A stretch of 64,000 bases of DNA from contig JACKET010000016.1 of assembly GCA_020632875.1 (NCBI GenBank), positions 98,790 through 162,789 of the forward strand. The letters run 5' to 3'. Position numbers and translations under genes: made by a program. The DNA comes from Alphaproteobacteria bacterium (lineage in GTDB: Bacteria > Myxococcota_A > UBA796 > GCA-2862545). Shown here one piece after another: positions 63,892-64,000 of this stretch. Positions within the stretch are counted from its first letter, which is position 1. Each line of letters begins with the position of its first letter. Under the pieces are notes generated by a model. That model saw only the letters and a program-made list of their open reading frames with translations, was not told where the DNA came from and did no database searches.

Positions 63892-64000
63892 GAGACCCGG
63901 CAGTCCCAGTGTCGCGGGTGTCGGCCGCGGGATCCCGGCTCGTCGTAGAGGAGGGGGATGGCGGGTGTGCGCGTCCGGTCTACCCTTGGCTTCGCGCGCA
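63890..64000 (+). repeat. Family B repeat copy, cut by window end
   Basis: It begins at the AIM24 stop with GGAGACCCGGCAGTCCCAG, followed by GTCGCGGGTGTCGGCCGCGG, GATCCCGGCTCGTCGTAGAG and CCGGTCTACCC. It ends in the GCGCGCA of the family B palindrome at the window edge. It has the same orientation as the left array at 20417. The order of its modules is partly rearranged. Confidence 0.75.

Overview
The window is a strongly GC-rich stretch, with third codon positions almost always G or C, from a bacterium that looks like a member of the Myxococcota. The grounds are a small protein ending in a MYXO-CTERM-like Cys-TM-basic tail, a lipoprotein with a dozen MopE-type C-x3-D-x-D-C motifs, a TIGR02996-like protein, eukaryote-type protein kinases and pseudokinases, and OmpA/TSP3 and TPR/beta-barrel envelope proteins. 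This is inference from gene content; no rRNA or other phylogenetic marker lies in the window. Genes are tightly packed, most neighbours overlap by 1 to 4 bases (ATGA, GTGA, TGATG), and I found no tRNA, rRNA, CRISPR array, prophage or transposase gene.

Layout. 1-4415: end of an outer-membrane barrel gene, a large Ig-like repeat lipoprotein and a compact soluble histidine kinase. 4382-6086 (minus): mazG, an FxsA-like membrane protein and a TPR protein. 6173-8199: a Ser/Thr kinase with a degenerate class III cyclase-like tail, and a DUF2058 protein. 8704-19310 (minus): one apparent nine-gene operon, led by a membrane-anchored pseudokinase behind a good sigma70-type promoter, that carries a complete family-5 ABC importer, two lipoprotein/envelope genes, a TPR/beta-barrel gene and a TolB-like propeller. 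19396-20388: two small unknown genes. 21942-27720 (minus): purH, purD, a TrmN6-like methyltransferase and a TIGR02996/propeller protein, flanked on both sides by large intergenic repeat arrays in opposite orientation. 29956-36389: an unknown protein, an aldehyde dehydrogenase, a KptA-Nudix fusion, a mini MYXO-CTERM-like protein, an OmpA/TSP3 protein and an outer-membrane barrel. 36396-39226 (minus): a nuclease/lamin-tail protein and a double-DTG aspartic protease with TPRs. 39325-45391: the MopE-like lipoprotein, coaX and a HEAT-like protein. 46189-54607: a lipoprotein on the minus strand, then glyQ, glyS, ppdK, a LOG-family protein and two membrane proteins. 55696-61433 (minus): a third paralogous membrane protein, nei and lhr. 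61566-63891: a polytopic membrane protein and an AIM24-family protein.

The most unusual content is intergenic. Family A elements carry a CTGCGT-periodic core and a CTCACCAGAGCAGG tail. In this window four of the five long gaps that hold them lie between convergent genes, often starting at the stop codon. Family B elements (about 200 bp, hairpin-rich) form inverted arrays around the purine block. A 398-bp element with perfect 25-bp terminal inverted repeats, a 31-bp tandem array, a fresh 355/361-bp tandem duplication and 7-bp and 9-bp microsatellites add to this. The most interesting protein architectures are the KptA-Nudix fusion, the kinase-cyclase-like fusion and the pseudokinase-led transporter operon.
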